DNA of 64,000 nucleotides from Aporrectodea caliginosa (GCA_020284085.1 JACEVL010006447.1:1449382-1513381), one strand, 5' to 3'. Shown: positions 11,668-22,132, numbered from the stretch's first letter. The notes: generated by a model from the letters alone, not told the origin. Numbers and translations are program-made.

Positions 11668-12470
11668 TGGGAATAGGTTGGGAACTTCTGATATAGATGA
11701 TGTAGTTAAATAAAATTGGTGTTACTTCTGTTTATTACATAACTGTAACGTTGTTTATTCAATATTACATTAACTAATAATATTTTCGTCTACTTTATCC
11801 TATGAATGAATACCTCCATGTATCATTGTTTGTCGCTTATTTTACGTTATTTGAATCATTCATTCTTCGTTTATTGGTTCCCAAAATATGTCGACAAAAG
11901 CACCTATAGGCCCTACTGTTTGACATGAATATTAGCAGGATATACTGAGGAGCAAAAGGGTTGACCCAAAAGAGACCAGAGTAGGCTACCGTTTAAATAG
12001 GGTCACCGATTTGCAAGCATTGTCGCGATAGCGACGAAGTAGGCTACAGTTTATTTCTGTTGTTAATCAAACATGTATGGAAATAATCGGTACATGTGCA
12101 TGACTTACGGCCTACTAAACAAAATATGCAACAGCCAGTAAGGTATAAATTACAATGGTTTGTTATCATTTTGAAGAGCTTTGCAGATTCTATAATAGTA
12201 TAGGCCTATCACCATAATTATACTGAACGATTTACGTCGCTAATGCGCTAATGATCGCCGTATATTCAACGAGTTACGGAGCTAATGCACGAATAATAAT
12301 GAAGCACCGCTCATTGTATGGTTGTGCGTTGGAATAGCGACCTATACAACAGATGGATCGTCGTAGAAACAGAAGTGCACTCTACTGTGCGCTCTCTTAT
12401 GTTATTGCCTATTTGTTTAGGCTATTGCACAGCATTTGTATTGAGTTCCAATATAAACATTCGGTCGTTC
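11668..12470. other. no gene seen
   Basis: AT-rich sequence with two TAGGCCTA-like palindromes and no believable frame. Confidence 0.4.
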
Positions 12471-12474
12471 TAGG

Positions 12475-12735
12475 TTGTGCAAGCAAGGGGAAGGCCCAAT
12501 AATGTTGTATTATTGGCACAAATTAGCGCAGCAGCCTACATGTACGCCTGGGTTGGTTTACTCTTTCCGCATGCATTCAGCAATTCAATCATTTACAAGT
12601 TGTATAGAACGAACAATTAACACATTTTTTAGCAGAACAAATCCAATCACCGAGATTTCTCATCAAACACTCTCGTGCATATCGATCGTTGGTTTATCCA
12701 CCTGGAATAGATTTCCGTTGGAGAATATAAAGTAG
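12475..12735 (+). pseudogene. Possible LINE reverse-transcriptase C-terminal relic
   Basis: An 86-codon frame ends with the residues GLSTWNRFPLE. Many non-LTR reverse-transcriptase ORFs end with a block of the form G-x-x-x-WN-x-(L/I/F)P, and the position near the end of the frame fits. The rest of the frame does not clearly match the usual finger/thumb region, so this is only a suggestion. Confidence 0.3.
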
Positions 12736-13302
12736 GCCTACATTGTAGTTCTGCCTACTGCCTAGAAACAATGCGAATAGGCCTATGTCTTACAATTTGC
12801 TCAAATCTAACTTGTATTGTCGTGGTTGGTCTGAATCAATCAATCAATTTCGTTTATTCACAACACCAAGCTGACAGGTCGCAACTTGTTACAGGTAGTG
12901 GAAGTGCCGCTGAGTACGGTAGGTTTTCTTGAAGGGGTGCTCTACAGATTCTTGAAATGAATGAATGAATGAATATCATGCTTCTGACTGTCTGCCTGCT
13001 TATCTCTCTGCATGCCTGTATGTCCGCCTGCCTGTCTCCATGTATATAATATTATTTATGCTTGTATATCTGTCTGTCTGCATGTCTACCTGGCTGCTTG
13101 CATGACACCCATGTGCCGTAGTCGACCACCATTTAGGCCTAGATCTCCTTTTCAACAGCTTTATACATTTATAGTATTATAAGATTGCTCTTTGATTTGA
13201 CGAATGACAGATTCATTCCATCCATGACGTATAGGCCTATGTTATCGTTGGTGAGGCAGAACAACTCGTAATGAAAAGAAAATAATTTAATCAAAAATGC
13301 TT

Positions 13303-13306
<4 letters not shown>
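12736..13306. repeat. Unassigned, with degenerate (AATC)n, (GAAT)n and (CTGY)n patches
   Basis: CAATCAATCAATCAA lies at 12834-12848, followed by sequence resembling the reverse complement of a LINE 3' end. There is a short GAAT run at 12957-12974 and a scrambled CTGT/CTGC/CATG tract at 12980-13105. No gene is visible. Confidence 0.5.

Positions 13307-13335
<29 letters not shown>
13307..13335. repeat. (TA)n microsatellite
   Basis: A run of about 14 TA units. Confidence 0.95.
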
Positions 13336-13419
13336 CTATATAATTGCATGCATATGATGCATGTGTACGCACATATATTGCAATGGAATGGAGAGGCAAG
13401 AGAAGGAGCGATGTAATTT

Positions 13420-13960
13420 ATGGTCCTTATTGGCAGACAGCTTTCTCAGCGGCAGAAACAGGAGCAGACGCCTAGCAGTGTAGAGAGGGATGAGGAAGAG
13501 AGGGACCAGAAGAAGAACAGAACAGAGACGGACAAGAAGGAGGAGGAGGAGGAGGAGGAGGAGGAAGATGGAATGATTAATGGTCTTAATTTCACTGTCT
13601 GTCAGTTATGTGATTAGCGTGTGAGCTTTCTTCACGGTGTTGTAGAAATTTGAAACCAGTTGGTCGGTGGTCGTCGACAGAGGAAGAAAAAGATTCCAAA
13701 GAATGCGAAGAAGAAGAATGCAAAGAATGCGAAGAAGAAGAATTCAAAGAATGCGAAGAAGAAGAATGTGAAGAAGAATGCGAAGAAGAAGAATGCGAAG
13801 AAGAAGAATGTGAAGAAGATTACGAAGAAGAATTAGTGATTGTCTTTTTAATAAGAAGAAGACGACGACGATGACGATGAAGAGAAGAAGAAGAAAAAAG
13901 AAGAAAAGAGAAGAAAAAAGCAGAAAAAAGCAGGGAAAAAGCAGAAGAAGACGTTGAACG
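13420..13960. repeat. Purine-rich GAG/GAAGAA tract
   Basis: (GAG)n at 13536-13566 and an 11- to 15-bp unit of the type GAAGAAGAATGC repeated across 13690-13830, then AGAAGAAA units to about 13955. The frames over it (Glu/Cys-rich plus; Leu-rich minus) change phase with the repeat and have no other support as proteins. Confidence 0.9.
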
Positions 13961-14509
13961 ACGGTTGTTGATCCGGTTGACTTCCTATCGATGCTCAAAG
14001 ACTTTGATCTCCGACCGCATCGGAAGCTGTTTTGCTCCTTCACCATCGCTCAACTTTGCCTCAAATCCGTGGGCAGAAGAGGCAAAAGAAGTGTGAATGG
14101 CCTCGATGATTATTGTGTCCTGCGCAGTAGCCTAGTGGCTGGCAGATAGACTGGTAGATTTGCCTTCTTCTTGCATCGTTTTTTTAAATATAGCATTTCT
14201 GTCTGATCTTGATGAGACAAGACCTTGTCACCTCAACGTAGGGCCTACTGCATCATCAGGTGCATTGCCTGCAAACCATGTGCCTATCCTTGCCTTTACA
14301 CCACTTCCATCCTGTCTCCAGGGTTCGTGGAAACAGGACTTCACTGGTCACTAAACCAAGACAGAATGAGTTGAATGGAGATTGGGGAATTTATTCGTAT
14401 AAGAAGAATTTTAAGCACATCTAAAGCAGTACTTAATGAGGTCGAAAAAGCGTCATTGTTCTTGAATCTAAGCTGGTCTATTGGCAACAAGTTGCCCATA
14501 CGGACATAA
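13961..14509. other. no gene seen; half of a local duplication
   Basis: The segment near 14406-14440 (TTTTAAGCACATCTAAAGCA) recurs with two changes at about 14596-14627 inside the adjoining LINE relic, so part of the LINE end may be duplicated. Confidence 0.45.
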
Positions 14510-14640
14510 AGAAATTATTTTCTATTTTGGTTAAAGGATCAGCTGCGTGGAACTCACTGCCTCATGCTGTCACTCCATTACCCACTTTGCTACAATTTTA
14601 AGCATATCTAAAGCAGTATTTAATGACACTGGGATAATGA
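14510..14640 (+). pseudogene. LINE reverse-transcriptase 3'-end relic
   Basis: One frame reads GSAAWNSLPHAVTPLPTLLQF followed by a stop and then AYLKQYLM. This is the C-terminal signature of many non-LTR reverse-transcriptase ORFs (G-x-x-WNSLP, then a x-x-F-K-x-x-L-K-x-x-L tail). It is short, interrupted and surrounded by noncoding sequence; only the last part of the element remains. Confidence 0.6.
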
Positions 14641-14883
14641 CTGTCACTGCATAATGGACTTGTGTAAACTATCCATTAGCACAATACTTTGTAATTAAGA
14701 ATGTAGCAATTGAGCTACCAATTGTACAACACTATTTTGTATTTGAGCTACTCTACATGTACAGCGGGGCTCGTTTGGTTATTTCTGAGTTCTTCCTGTG
14801 ATGTGAACTTGATTCAGTTTATAATTTGTAAGCTTTTGGCGATCGATAAAGTGACTACACTCACTACAGTACTGCTAGCCTAC
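14641..14883. other. no gene seen
   Basis: Probably the 3' non-coding part of the LINE fragment or unique sequence. A long frame begins here only because the trinucleotide tract downstream contains no stops. Confidence 0.35.
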
Positions 14884-14935
14884 TACTGCTGTTGCTGCTG
14901 CTGCTCTGCTGCTGCTGCTGCTACTACTACTACTA

Positions 14936-15005
<70 letters not shown>

Positions 15006-15075
15006 GCTACTGCTGCTGCTGCTACTACTACTACTACTGCTGCTGCTGCTACTGCTGCTGCTGCTACTACTACTG

Positions 15076-15133
<58 letters not shown>

Positions 15134-15163
15134 AGGTTGTCAACAGCTGCTGCTGCTGCTGCC
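14884..15163. repeat. Trinucleotide (CTA)n/(CTG)n tract
   Basis: About 250 bp of CTA and CTG units in alternating blocks: CTG, then CTA, then mixed, then a long pure CTA run to about 15133, then CTG again after a short unique spacer. It reads as poly-Leu, poly-Thr/Ala or poly-Tyr/Cys on plus and poly-Ser or poly-Val on minus, with no flanking protein features. Confidence 0.95.
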
Positions 15164-15581
15164 ACTCAGTGTCCGATGTTGCAGCGCGTCGGGTGCTTCG
15201 CTCTGCACTGTTTCATTGAATTGTTTACATATTGATCTTCTTAGAAAATTGCAATGTTATTATTTAGTTACGAACATTATTGATTTGATGAAACTTTCTT
15301 TCTTTTAAACCGACTAACCAGCCATAGGTCTAACTGAATAATTATAGTTTGAAAGGGTGACCCTAATTAAGCGGGGCTTGTGCCCCTTTTGGGTCTACTC
15401 TGTTCCCTAGCCAATGCACCGATATGTAAAAATAATAATCTTCGTTTAATTTCAAACTGACACAACGCAGAATGATTACAGTGTATAATTATGCAATTGA
15501 AACAATAATTCTTAACTACTAACAGAACAGAGCCTGCAATACAACGGCGCTAATAGCAGCCTACAAAGCATATCCGCCCTA
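15164..15581. other. no gene seen
   Basis: No supported feature. The reading frame leaving the CTA tract runs on to 15308 without recognisable motifs. Confidence 0.4.
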
Positions 15582-15656
15582 CGGGGCCAGAACTCGGTAC
15601 CTCTCGCTCTCAACGCCATATGTTATCCAATGCGCTATCGGGCGCTATCGGGCCCC
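15582..15656 (-). other. tRNA-like sequence, probably a pseudo-tRNA or SINE head
   Basis: On the minus strand, GGGGCC at the 5' side can pair with GGCCCC at the 3' side as an acceptor stem. TAGCGCATTGG matches the box A consensus and AGTTCTGGCCC sits where box B belongs, though it is a weak match. The D-arm region is broken by a direct duplication of CGATAGCGC. I could not fold a convincing anticodon arm by eye, so a functional tRNA gene is unlikely. Confidence 0.4.
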
Positions 15657-16255
15657 CTGTAATAGTCAAGTTATAATTGTTGTTAATTGTTAGATGCATT
15701 GTGCTTCTGGAAATAAAGTTTGTCAGTTACTTGCGCGTCGAAAGAATTCGAATTGTTATCTAGCGACAGACTTAGCGGGTCGATCATCCAACTTTTAGTT
15801 GCTGCACTTTTCTTTTAAATTTAACGCCATTTTGTTCGGCTTGACGAGTCACGAGAGGAAGCTTCACTTTTGTTTTTGATTCAAGTGAGTTATTCTCTTC
15901 TGTCATTAATGTATTTGTATTTTGATAGTTAGTCTCATCTCTACTAATTATAACCATTCCACTATTACGCATACTGAGGATTGCATCACTGGTGCAAAAT
16001 ATTCGGGTTCAGCTTTCCATAAGTGTACAAACGTTTTTGCCCAGTTTCTCTTCTTGGACGAGAAGGGGTAGGAGGAGGAGGAGGAAGAGGACAAGGAGAA
16101 CTTAGTTGTGGAAAGGAGAGCCAAGGCATACATTACTTGCTGCGCACTGCCTCTGACAAGCCACAATTATACTGGCCAATTGAGGTGAGAAGTCATACAC
16201 TTGGAATTACGGCTTGTGAGTAAGCCTATCTAGGAGGCAGTGAGGTGGTGGAAGA
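15657..16255. other. no gene seen
   Basis: Contains a short (GGA)n patch at 16071-16095 and frames of 60-72 codons on both strands, none recognised. Confidence 0.4.
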
Positions 16256-17099
16256 AAAGGTTGCATCAAATAGCAGTTTTAACCACTCGGCTAAATATGA
16301 ATAAATGGTCACAGTATTTGACCAAATACAAATACGAATAGCAGGTAACGACAGAGTGTTACATAAATACAATTAGACTCTAGACGGCCTACATGTATAT
16401 TATATTTAATATAGCTTATCGAACAGGACTTAGTTGGTTTTCTTAATAGCTTCAATTCTGAGTTTCTTTATATGACATTACACTTGTAGCGATTGTCTTT
16501 TTAATTGAAAGTTATAGAAGTTTGCTTTCAGAAAGACAAAAAGCATTCCAAATTTTTTCAGTTGGACTTTCCACTGGAGATACGTCACGTTTCAAGTGCA
16601 TAAAAATATATTTTTCAGCACGTGTGTATTTTAAATGATTATTTAATGCTGTTGTGAAACTTGTCAAATGGCAAGTACCACATGATATTTTTAGACCTGC
16701 CTTTCACATAATGCGAAGAGCAAATGACCTTGCTCGGATCATGGTCCCTTACTGTCCAAAATTTTCACACTGGACTTCACTGAATGTAAATTTATCAGAA
16801 CCCTTAATACACTCTAAATGTTGCATTAAAAAAATTGGAAAAGTTAAAAATTGATTTACCTCACATGTGTGAAACCAGAGGCTAAGAAGAGTATACGCTA
16901 ATATATTTGATTTAGATCACAAATGAAAATACAGGGAAGTATTTATTTCATATAGCGTGTTTATTCGATATACGCTCAAATTTATGTAGCACTTCTACTA
17001 TTTGTATTTGGCTTAAAAATTAATCAGTTGAATACAAATATACTTTGAAGCACTACTCGGTACAAAGTGAATCAGATACTAATATTCGGTACAGCTCTA
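16256..17099 (-). mobile_element. Nonautonomous hAT-type element, family 1, copy 2 (reversed)
   Basis: The right end TATTCGGTACAGCTCTA (17083-17099) is identical to that of the copy at 631-1467. Read in reverse, the interior follows copy 1: ATACGCTCAAATTTATGTAG at 16969-16988 matches the reverse complement of copy 1 near 737-756, the CTTGCTCGGATCAT block at 16728-16741 matches around 955, and GTAACGACAGAG at 16345-16356 matches around 1360. The outer 10-12 bases at the left end are decayed (12 of 19 terminal positions match), and I see no target duplication. It is therefore older than copy 1. It ends about 155 bp before the zinc-finger array. Confidence 0.8.
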
Positions 17100-17254
17100 A
17101 ATGCCAGTATGCATATCAGAATATGGTACTCCATAGCAAAGTCTAATCAAAATCATATATCCACCCATTTCAACTTCTAACAGATACTACAGTACTGTAG
17201 GTAAGCCACAAAAGACTAGTTTCATTTGCCTTATACTCTGTTGAAGATGTGGAC

Positions 17255-18865
17255 ATGCTAACAAGAATCCGTAACAAAGAAAAACAATTCAAATGTGAAT
17301 TTTGTAACAGAACATTTGCACAAAGTTATGATCTCAAAATCCATTTAACAATTCACACTGGAGAAAAACCATAAAAGTGTAGTTTTTGCCATAAAGCACT
17401 TGCAATGAAGAGTCAGCTTAAATGCCACAGAAGAATCCACACTGGAGAAAAGCCATACAGGTGTATTTTATGTCAGAAAGCTTTTGCATCAAAAGGTCAG
17501 CTGAAACGCCATACAAGAACCCACACTGGAGAGAAACCATACAAATGCAAACTCTGTTGCAGGAAATTTGCACAGACGACTACCTTGAAAAACCATTTTA
17601 AAACCCATACTGGAGAAAAGCCCTACAAGTGCAAACTATGTTGCAGAGAATTTGCACGGATGACTACTTTGAAAAAACATTTGATTACCCACACTGGAGA
17701 AAAGCCCTACAAGTGCAAACTATGTTGCAGAGAATTTGCACAGACAACTACTTTGAAAACCCATTTAATAACTCATACTGGAGAAAAACCCTACAAGTGC
17801 AATTTTTGTCACAAGGCAGTTGCAAGGAAGATTCAACTCGATTACCACTTAAGAACCCACACTGGAGAAAAACCATACTTGTGCAATTTATGTCAAAAAG
17901 CATTTGTACACACACATTCTCTGAAATACCACCTAAGGACCCACACTGGAGAAAAGTCCTACATGTGCAATTTATGTCACAAAGCATTCACAAAGAAGAG
18001 TCATCTGGATTCCCACGCAAAAACCCACACTGGAGAAAAACCATACAAGTGTAGTCTGTGTCAGAAAACTTTTGCATCCAAGAGTAATCTGAATTATCAT
18101 CAAAACTGCCACACTGGAGAAAAACCATACGTGTGCCATTTATGTCAGAAAGTCTTTACATCAATGAGTCCTCTGAAATACCATACAAGAACCCACACTG
18201 GGGAAAAACCATACATTTGCATTTTATGTCAGAAAGCCTTTGCATCAATGACTCATCTGAATTATCATGCAAAAACCCACACTGGAGAAAAACCACACGA
18301 CTGCAATTTATGTCACAAAGTAATTACACAAAGAGCTAATCTCAAAATCCATATGAAAACACATGTTAGGGGAAAGCTATACAAGTGTGGTTTATGTGAC
18401 AAAACTTTTACACATAGTGTGGATCTTGATTACCATTTGAAAACCCACTCTGGAGAAAAATTATGTAGTAGTGAATTATGTCAAAGCAGCGAGTCAAGCC
18501 TGACACAGAAATGGCTTGGAAGTACTTCACATAAGAAATTCAGCATATTTGCAGACAATCGCAATGGTAGTGGTGAAAGAGTCTTGCTAACAACAGAAAT
18601 TATACAAAACCTTTCGTCTAGCCAGGGTATGGAGTCAAGTCAAGATGAAAAGCAACATTATGAAGTTAATTCAACATTTAATACTAACATAGATTGTTTC
18701 GTTATGAGACCTTATGGTTGTGGAATGTGTGATGAAATGTTTGAAATTAAAGAAGAATTCATGGAACATTGTTTCAATTGCTATGATGATCCACACCAAA
18801 ATACATTTCCTGAACTGTTTCATCATTTCGTTTTGAAGCATTATGGTTGTGGAATGAATGTGTGA
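17255..18865 (+). CDS. C2H2 zinc-finger protein, tandem finger array (possibly a pseudogene)
   Basis: This encodes a tandem array of C-x2-C-x12-H-x3-H fingers joined by the conserved linker TGEKP(Y/F), the arrangement of sequence-specific DNA-binding regulators that act in the nucleus. From the ATG at 17255, one finger (CEFCNRTF...HLTIH) is followed by TGEKP and then an in-frame TAA at 17372-17374 where tyrosine is expected. The ATG at 17405 reopens the frame in the middle of the next finger and runs 486 codons to 18865. That part has about twelve complete fingers, then a serine-rich spacer, then an atypical C-terminal module (CGMCDEMF...HCFNC). The array is uninterrupted by introns, which is normal for finger exons. 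No KRAB, BTB or other effector domain is visible; a frame open from 17201 could be the remainder of the exon. The early stop and the damaged C-terminus suggest decay or an N-terminally shortened product. Assignment to the C2H2 family is certain; activity is not. Confidence 0.85.
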
Positions 18866-18972
18866 TGAAAATGTTTGAAATTGAAAAAGGATTTGTGCAA
18901 CATTGTTACAGCCACTACAGTGAAGATCCACTGAAAGATACATTTCTTAAACTATTTGAAAATCACCTATGA
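18842..18972 (+). pseudogene. Duplicated, frameshifted copy of the zinc-finger C-terminal module
   Basis: The 131-bp block starting TATGGTTGTGGAATG near 18711 is repeated here. Relative to the first copy it has an extra AATG (tandem AATGAATG) and one extra A, so the frame is lost after CGM. With these ignored, the residues MFEIEKGFVQHCYSH and DPLKDTFLKLFENH parallel the first copy. It shows that the module was tandemly duplicated before being broken. Confidence 0.75.
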
Positions 18973-18974
18973 AG

Positions 18975-19200
18975 TTACTCTAATAGAATGGAGAAAAGTT
19001 CCAAGTTTCAATTTGTTAATTTTACAGCAACTATGCCATTGAAAACTGCTACGTGGCTACTACCAAGTGACCTGAGTTTCTTGCTCGACAGGAACATCTA
19101 TGTTGATGTTTGTTGTGTTTCTCGTTTATCTAAAGTTTTTGGTTCATCTGAAGTTTTTCATTAGTTTAAGAGTTTTCGGTTTCAGGTTTGTTCATGCATC
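18975..19200. other. no gene seen (possible 3' UTR of the finger gene)
   Basis: Noncoding sequence downstream of the finger array; I see no clear AATAAA signal in the first few hundred bases. Confidence 0.35.
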
Positions 19201-19320
19201 TGCCACAGATTTGACTCGATTTTAATTTGTCCGATTATTGCCGCAGATTTTGGCCTACTGGATTTTAATTTTTCCGATCATTGCCTCTGATTTGACTGGA
19301 TTTTAATTTTTCCTATTACA
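19201..19320. repeat. Three-copy tandem repeat, unit about 40-45 bp
   Basis: Units share the core GAtTTTAATTTkTCCgAT and begin GCCRCAGATTT or GCCTCTGATTT; starts near 19201, 19241 and 19284. Copies differ by several substitutions and small indels. Confidence 0.75.
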
Positions 19321-19645
19321 TCATTAGGACCTATGAAAAAAAAATTGACGTTTTTGCAGTGTGATTCTCGTTACGATAACGATAACGAAAATGTTCGTTA
19401 ACGAAAATAAAATGATTTCGTTAACGATAACTATAACTATAACTAAAAATATCATTAACTATAACTATAACTATAACGAAAATAACAATAACGAAAATTC
19501 ATCTTTATTTTCGTTAATGCAAAAAATAAAAATAGGAAGTTCAATATGGACGATTCGACATAAATGAGAATGAAAAAATGCGATATTTTTATTATGCAAG
19601 TGTCAGTTATTTTGGAAACTCGTGTATTCATGAAGCTGAATGCAA

Positions 19646-19768
19646 CCATGTTCGCTTCCCGGTCGGGTCGGTTTATCAGAGATTAATTTCTCGGATCTTT
19701 ACTGCGGGTGGCTCGGTCGCATTATAAACGTGGAGTACAATACAACACACAACACAACACAATATACT
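19646..19768 (+). mobile_element. SINE family S1, 5'-truncated copy
   Basis: Starts inside the tRNA-like head at GTTCGCTTCCCGGTCGG (box B region) and continues with a body matching 61984-62100: TTTATCAGAGATTAATTT, then ATCTTTACTGCGGGTGGCTC, and a tail of ACAATACAACACA units. Box A is missing, so this copy could not be transcribed from its own promoter. Confidence 0.8.
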
Positions 19769-19997
19769 GGGGCGCGGTGGTTTGGGGTATGTTCGGTGCC
19801 TTGCAGCTGGAGGGTTGCGGGTTCGAATCCACCTCAAAGCCGCTGCGTAGTGACCCTGGGCATTGGGCAAGTCCTTCACTCGCAATTGCTCATGCGCTTC
19901 GGCGTGAAACTCCGACTACAGCAGTAGTCGGGAGCGCCTCTGAATGGGAAATCTGGTCGAGGCGCTATAACAAGTGTTCAAATACAATACAATACAA
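19769..19997 (+). mobile_element. tRNA-derived SINE (family S2), copy D
   Basis: The head GGGGCGCGGTGG (box A region) and GGGTTCGAATCC (perfect box B) are intact. The body continues through CTCATGCGCTTCGGCGTGAA to CAAGTGTTCAAATACAATAC with an (AATAC)n tail. It is joined directly to the tail of the S1 copy, in the same order and orientation as at 61932-62342. Confidence 0.92.
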
Positions 19998-20250
19998 AAA
20001 AGGCTTTCAAAGCTCTGAGTAAATTGTGAAAAAGCGTGTTAATACGCACAATTTTGCTTATAGCCTTAATTATTGTAACTAAGTAGTAACTAAAATTAAC
20101 TAATATAAAAATCCATTAACTATAACTATAACTATAACTAAAAAATAATACTAACTATAACTATAACTGTAACTAAAATAAGAAACCATTAACTATAACT
20201 GTAACTATAACTAAAATAAAATCTGTAAGGAGAATCACACTGCGTTTTTG

Positions 20251-22124
20251 AATACCAAAAGGTAGCTAGAAGACTTAGTGCCTTTCTTTCTTCAGTTGAT
20301 ATGATACTGTACCTGCTTTTTAGTTATTTGTGTAACTATGTGTTTGCAAAATTTTAAACTTCTATATGTCTTACGCAGTAAAATGTTAAGCACATAAAGT
20401 GATTGGGAAAATACACTTCAAATTTCTTGGTTTTTGAACAAACATTTTATTACGAACACTCTTTAATTGGCATATAGCCTACCCCAATAATATGTTATAT
20501 TAAAAGAAGGCATAATTTTAAGTTACATTCTTGATTGTCTGTTGCTTTTCTTTCTGGTTCGTATTGATAATAGTTATTCTTAATATTTTTATTATTATTC
20601 TATTTCTATTACCTTCATCGAAACGCGCTCTCGTGCAAGACCTCTCTTTTTTATAACGCGCTACAAATGAAAATTTGTATTGTACCGGGTGTATTGCATT
20701 GTATCACCACTATTATTGTCGTTATTATTCAGCCTGTAAATGGCTTATCCACATCAACGTCGATCGATGCTTGTCCACGATAGCTGGATATACACGAATT
20801 AGCCTACATAGCGACAATTATGAGGCCTCGACCCAATGAATTGATCTGGTGATATCCTTAAACACCAATGCCTATATGAGTCATTTCCTTAAGCATCGTA
20901 TTTCTATAATGTTATAGCGGGAATGTGTGAAAGTTACGGTAACGGAGTGGACATTTTCAAATTAAAACTCACCAGATAAAATAAACAGTAAAGGATATAG
21001 GCCTATATCCAAAATAACCATGGAGACAATACTCAATAGTAAATTCATAGAAATAACTAACTTGAAGAAAAATTATGGCGAGTTTCATTTAAAAAATCGT
21101 CGAAACAACAGGTAGGCCTATGTCTAATACTCTAATTAATCTAATAGCGGAAAATGACTCATATCTATTTTAAGTCTAAGTCTCTGCGGAATCATAATGT
21201 ACCTCGGGGCAAAATAAAAAAATAAAAAATAATAATCTGAAAACTTCTATGGCGTCACTGTAATAATGCACAGGGCATCCGTCGATTGTATAGCTGCCAA
21301 GCAAAGTCGGTGTTCAGACGAAATGCTATGGTAAGCACTAAGCCCAGTCAAAAGTTAAAATGAAACCTTAGAGGATAAAGAATTAGCCATTCAGTCTACA
21401 GATAAAATGAGTGCTGCAAAGGATGTATTTAATCGAGATCTGAAGGCAGCAAATGTACTCTGTTGCTAGGAGAATGTAGGCCTACCAGAATGTGCGGCCA
21501 GGAACACGGTTTGGCCAGAGTGAGACAGTGAGATGACCTGATCGCTTCGTAAGAAGGTTTTTCAGTTGGCATAGCACGATGAGAGCGAGGAGAGCTGAAA
21601 TATAAAGTTAAATATCCTGATCTTGAAAATTATTATTCTCAATTTCTGATGGGTAGCCAATGCGACGATCTTAAGCCAGGAGACTTATGAGTTTTAGCGA
21701 AACTTCATCGAATAACCGCAGTAGCTTTAGAAATCCCAATAAGCAGCAAGTCAGTCAAGACGACTATAGATGACTAGGGTCGTCCAGGGAATTTTTCAGA
21801 AAATGGATTGTGGCATCCGATCATTCGTATGATATGAATTTGGTAGTCGGGCTGACCTACAGACGCGCTTAATGTGTTTACTGAAGTGTAGGTTAGAATC
21901 AAATGCAGCAACACAAATGCGTGACGAACAACGTTGTACTACAAGGTTACCTACAGTATGTGGATAGAATTCAGTGATTGAGACTTGTTAAGTTGCTATG
22001 TGGTAAGAAATAGAGCAAATGTTTTTCGCGGAACGAGCACACGATGTTACTTGTTTCTGGAAATAAATTTAACTATAGGCCTACCTAGCCATCTGCCCGA
22101 ACCAAAGAAGCAACAAAATTTAAT
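20251..22124. other. no gene seen
   Basis: About 1.9 kb without a frame above 60 codons. Three TAGGCCTA palindromes occur (near 21000, 21116 and 21477). I recognise no mobile element. Confidence 0.45.
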
Positions 22125-22132
22125 ATCATAGC

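Larger units (their letters stand above)
19357..20242 (+). mobile_element. hAT MITE with perfect target duplication, hosting a SINE pair
   Basis: The left end CAGTGTGATTCTC is repeated exactly, inverted, at the right end (GAGAATCACACTG). Both ends are flanked by CGTTTTTG (19349-19356 and 20243-20250), a perfect 8-bp target duplication. CAGTG fits the YARNG rule of hAT termini. The interior on both sides consists of short repeats of ATAACTATAAC and CGTTAACGATAAC. The middle (about 19646-19997) is a later SINE insertion; without it the element is about 530 bp. There is no transposase coding. Confidence 0.92.

Noticed and set aside
14710..15219. A 169-codon frame with a long poly-leucine run
   Set aside because: The run is the CTA/CTG microsatellite; other frames give poly-Thr/Ala and poly-Ser, and the flanks have no protein features.
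17629..18054. A 141-codon frame in another phase of the zinc-finger array
   Set aside because: A shadow of the finger repeats; it repeats with the 84-bp finger period and lacks Cys/His spacing.
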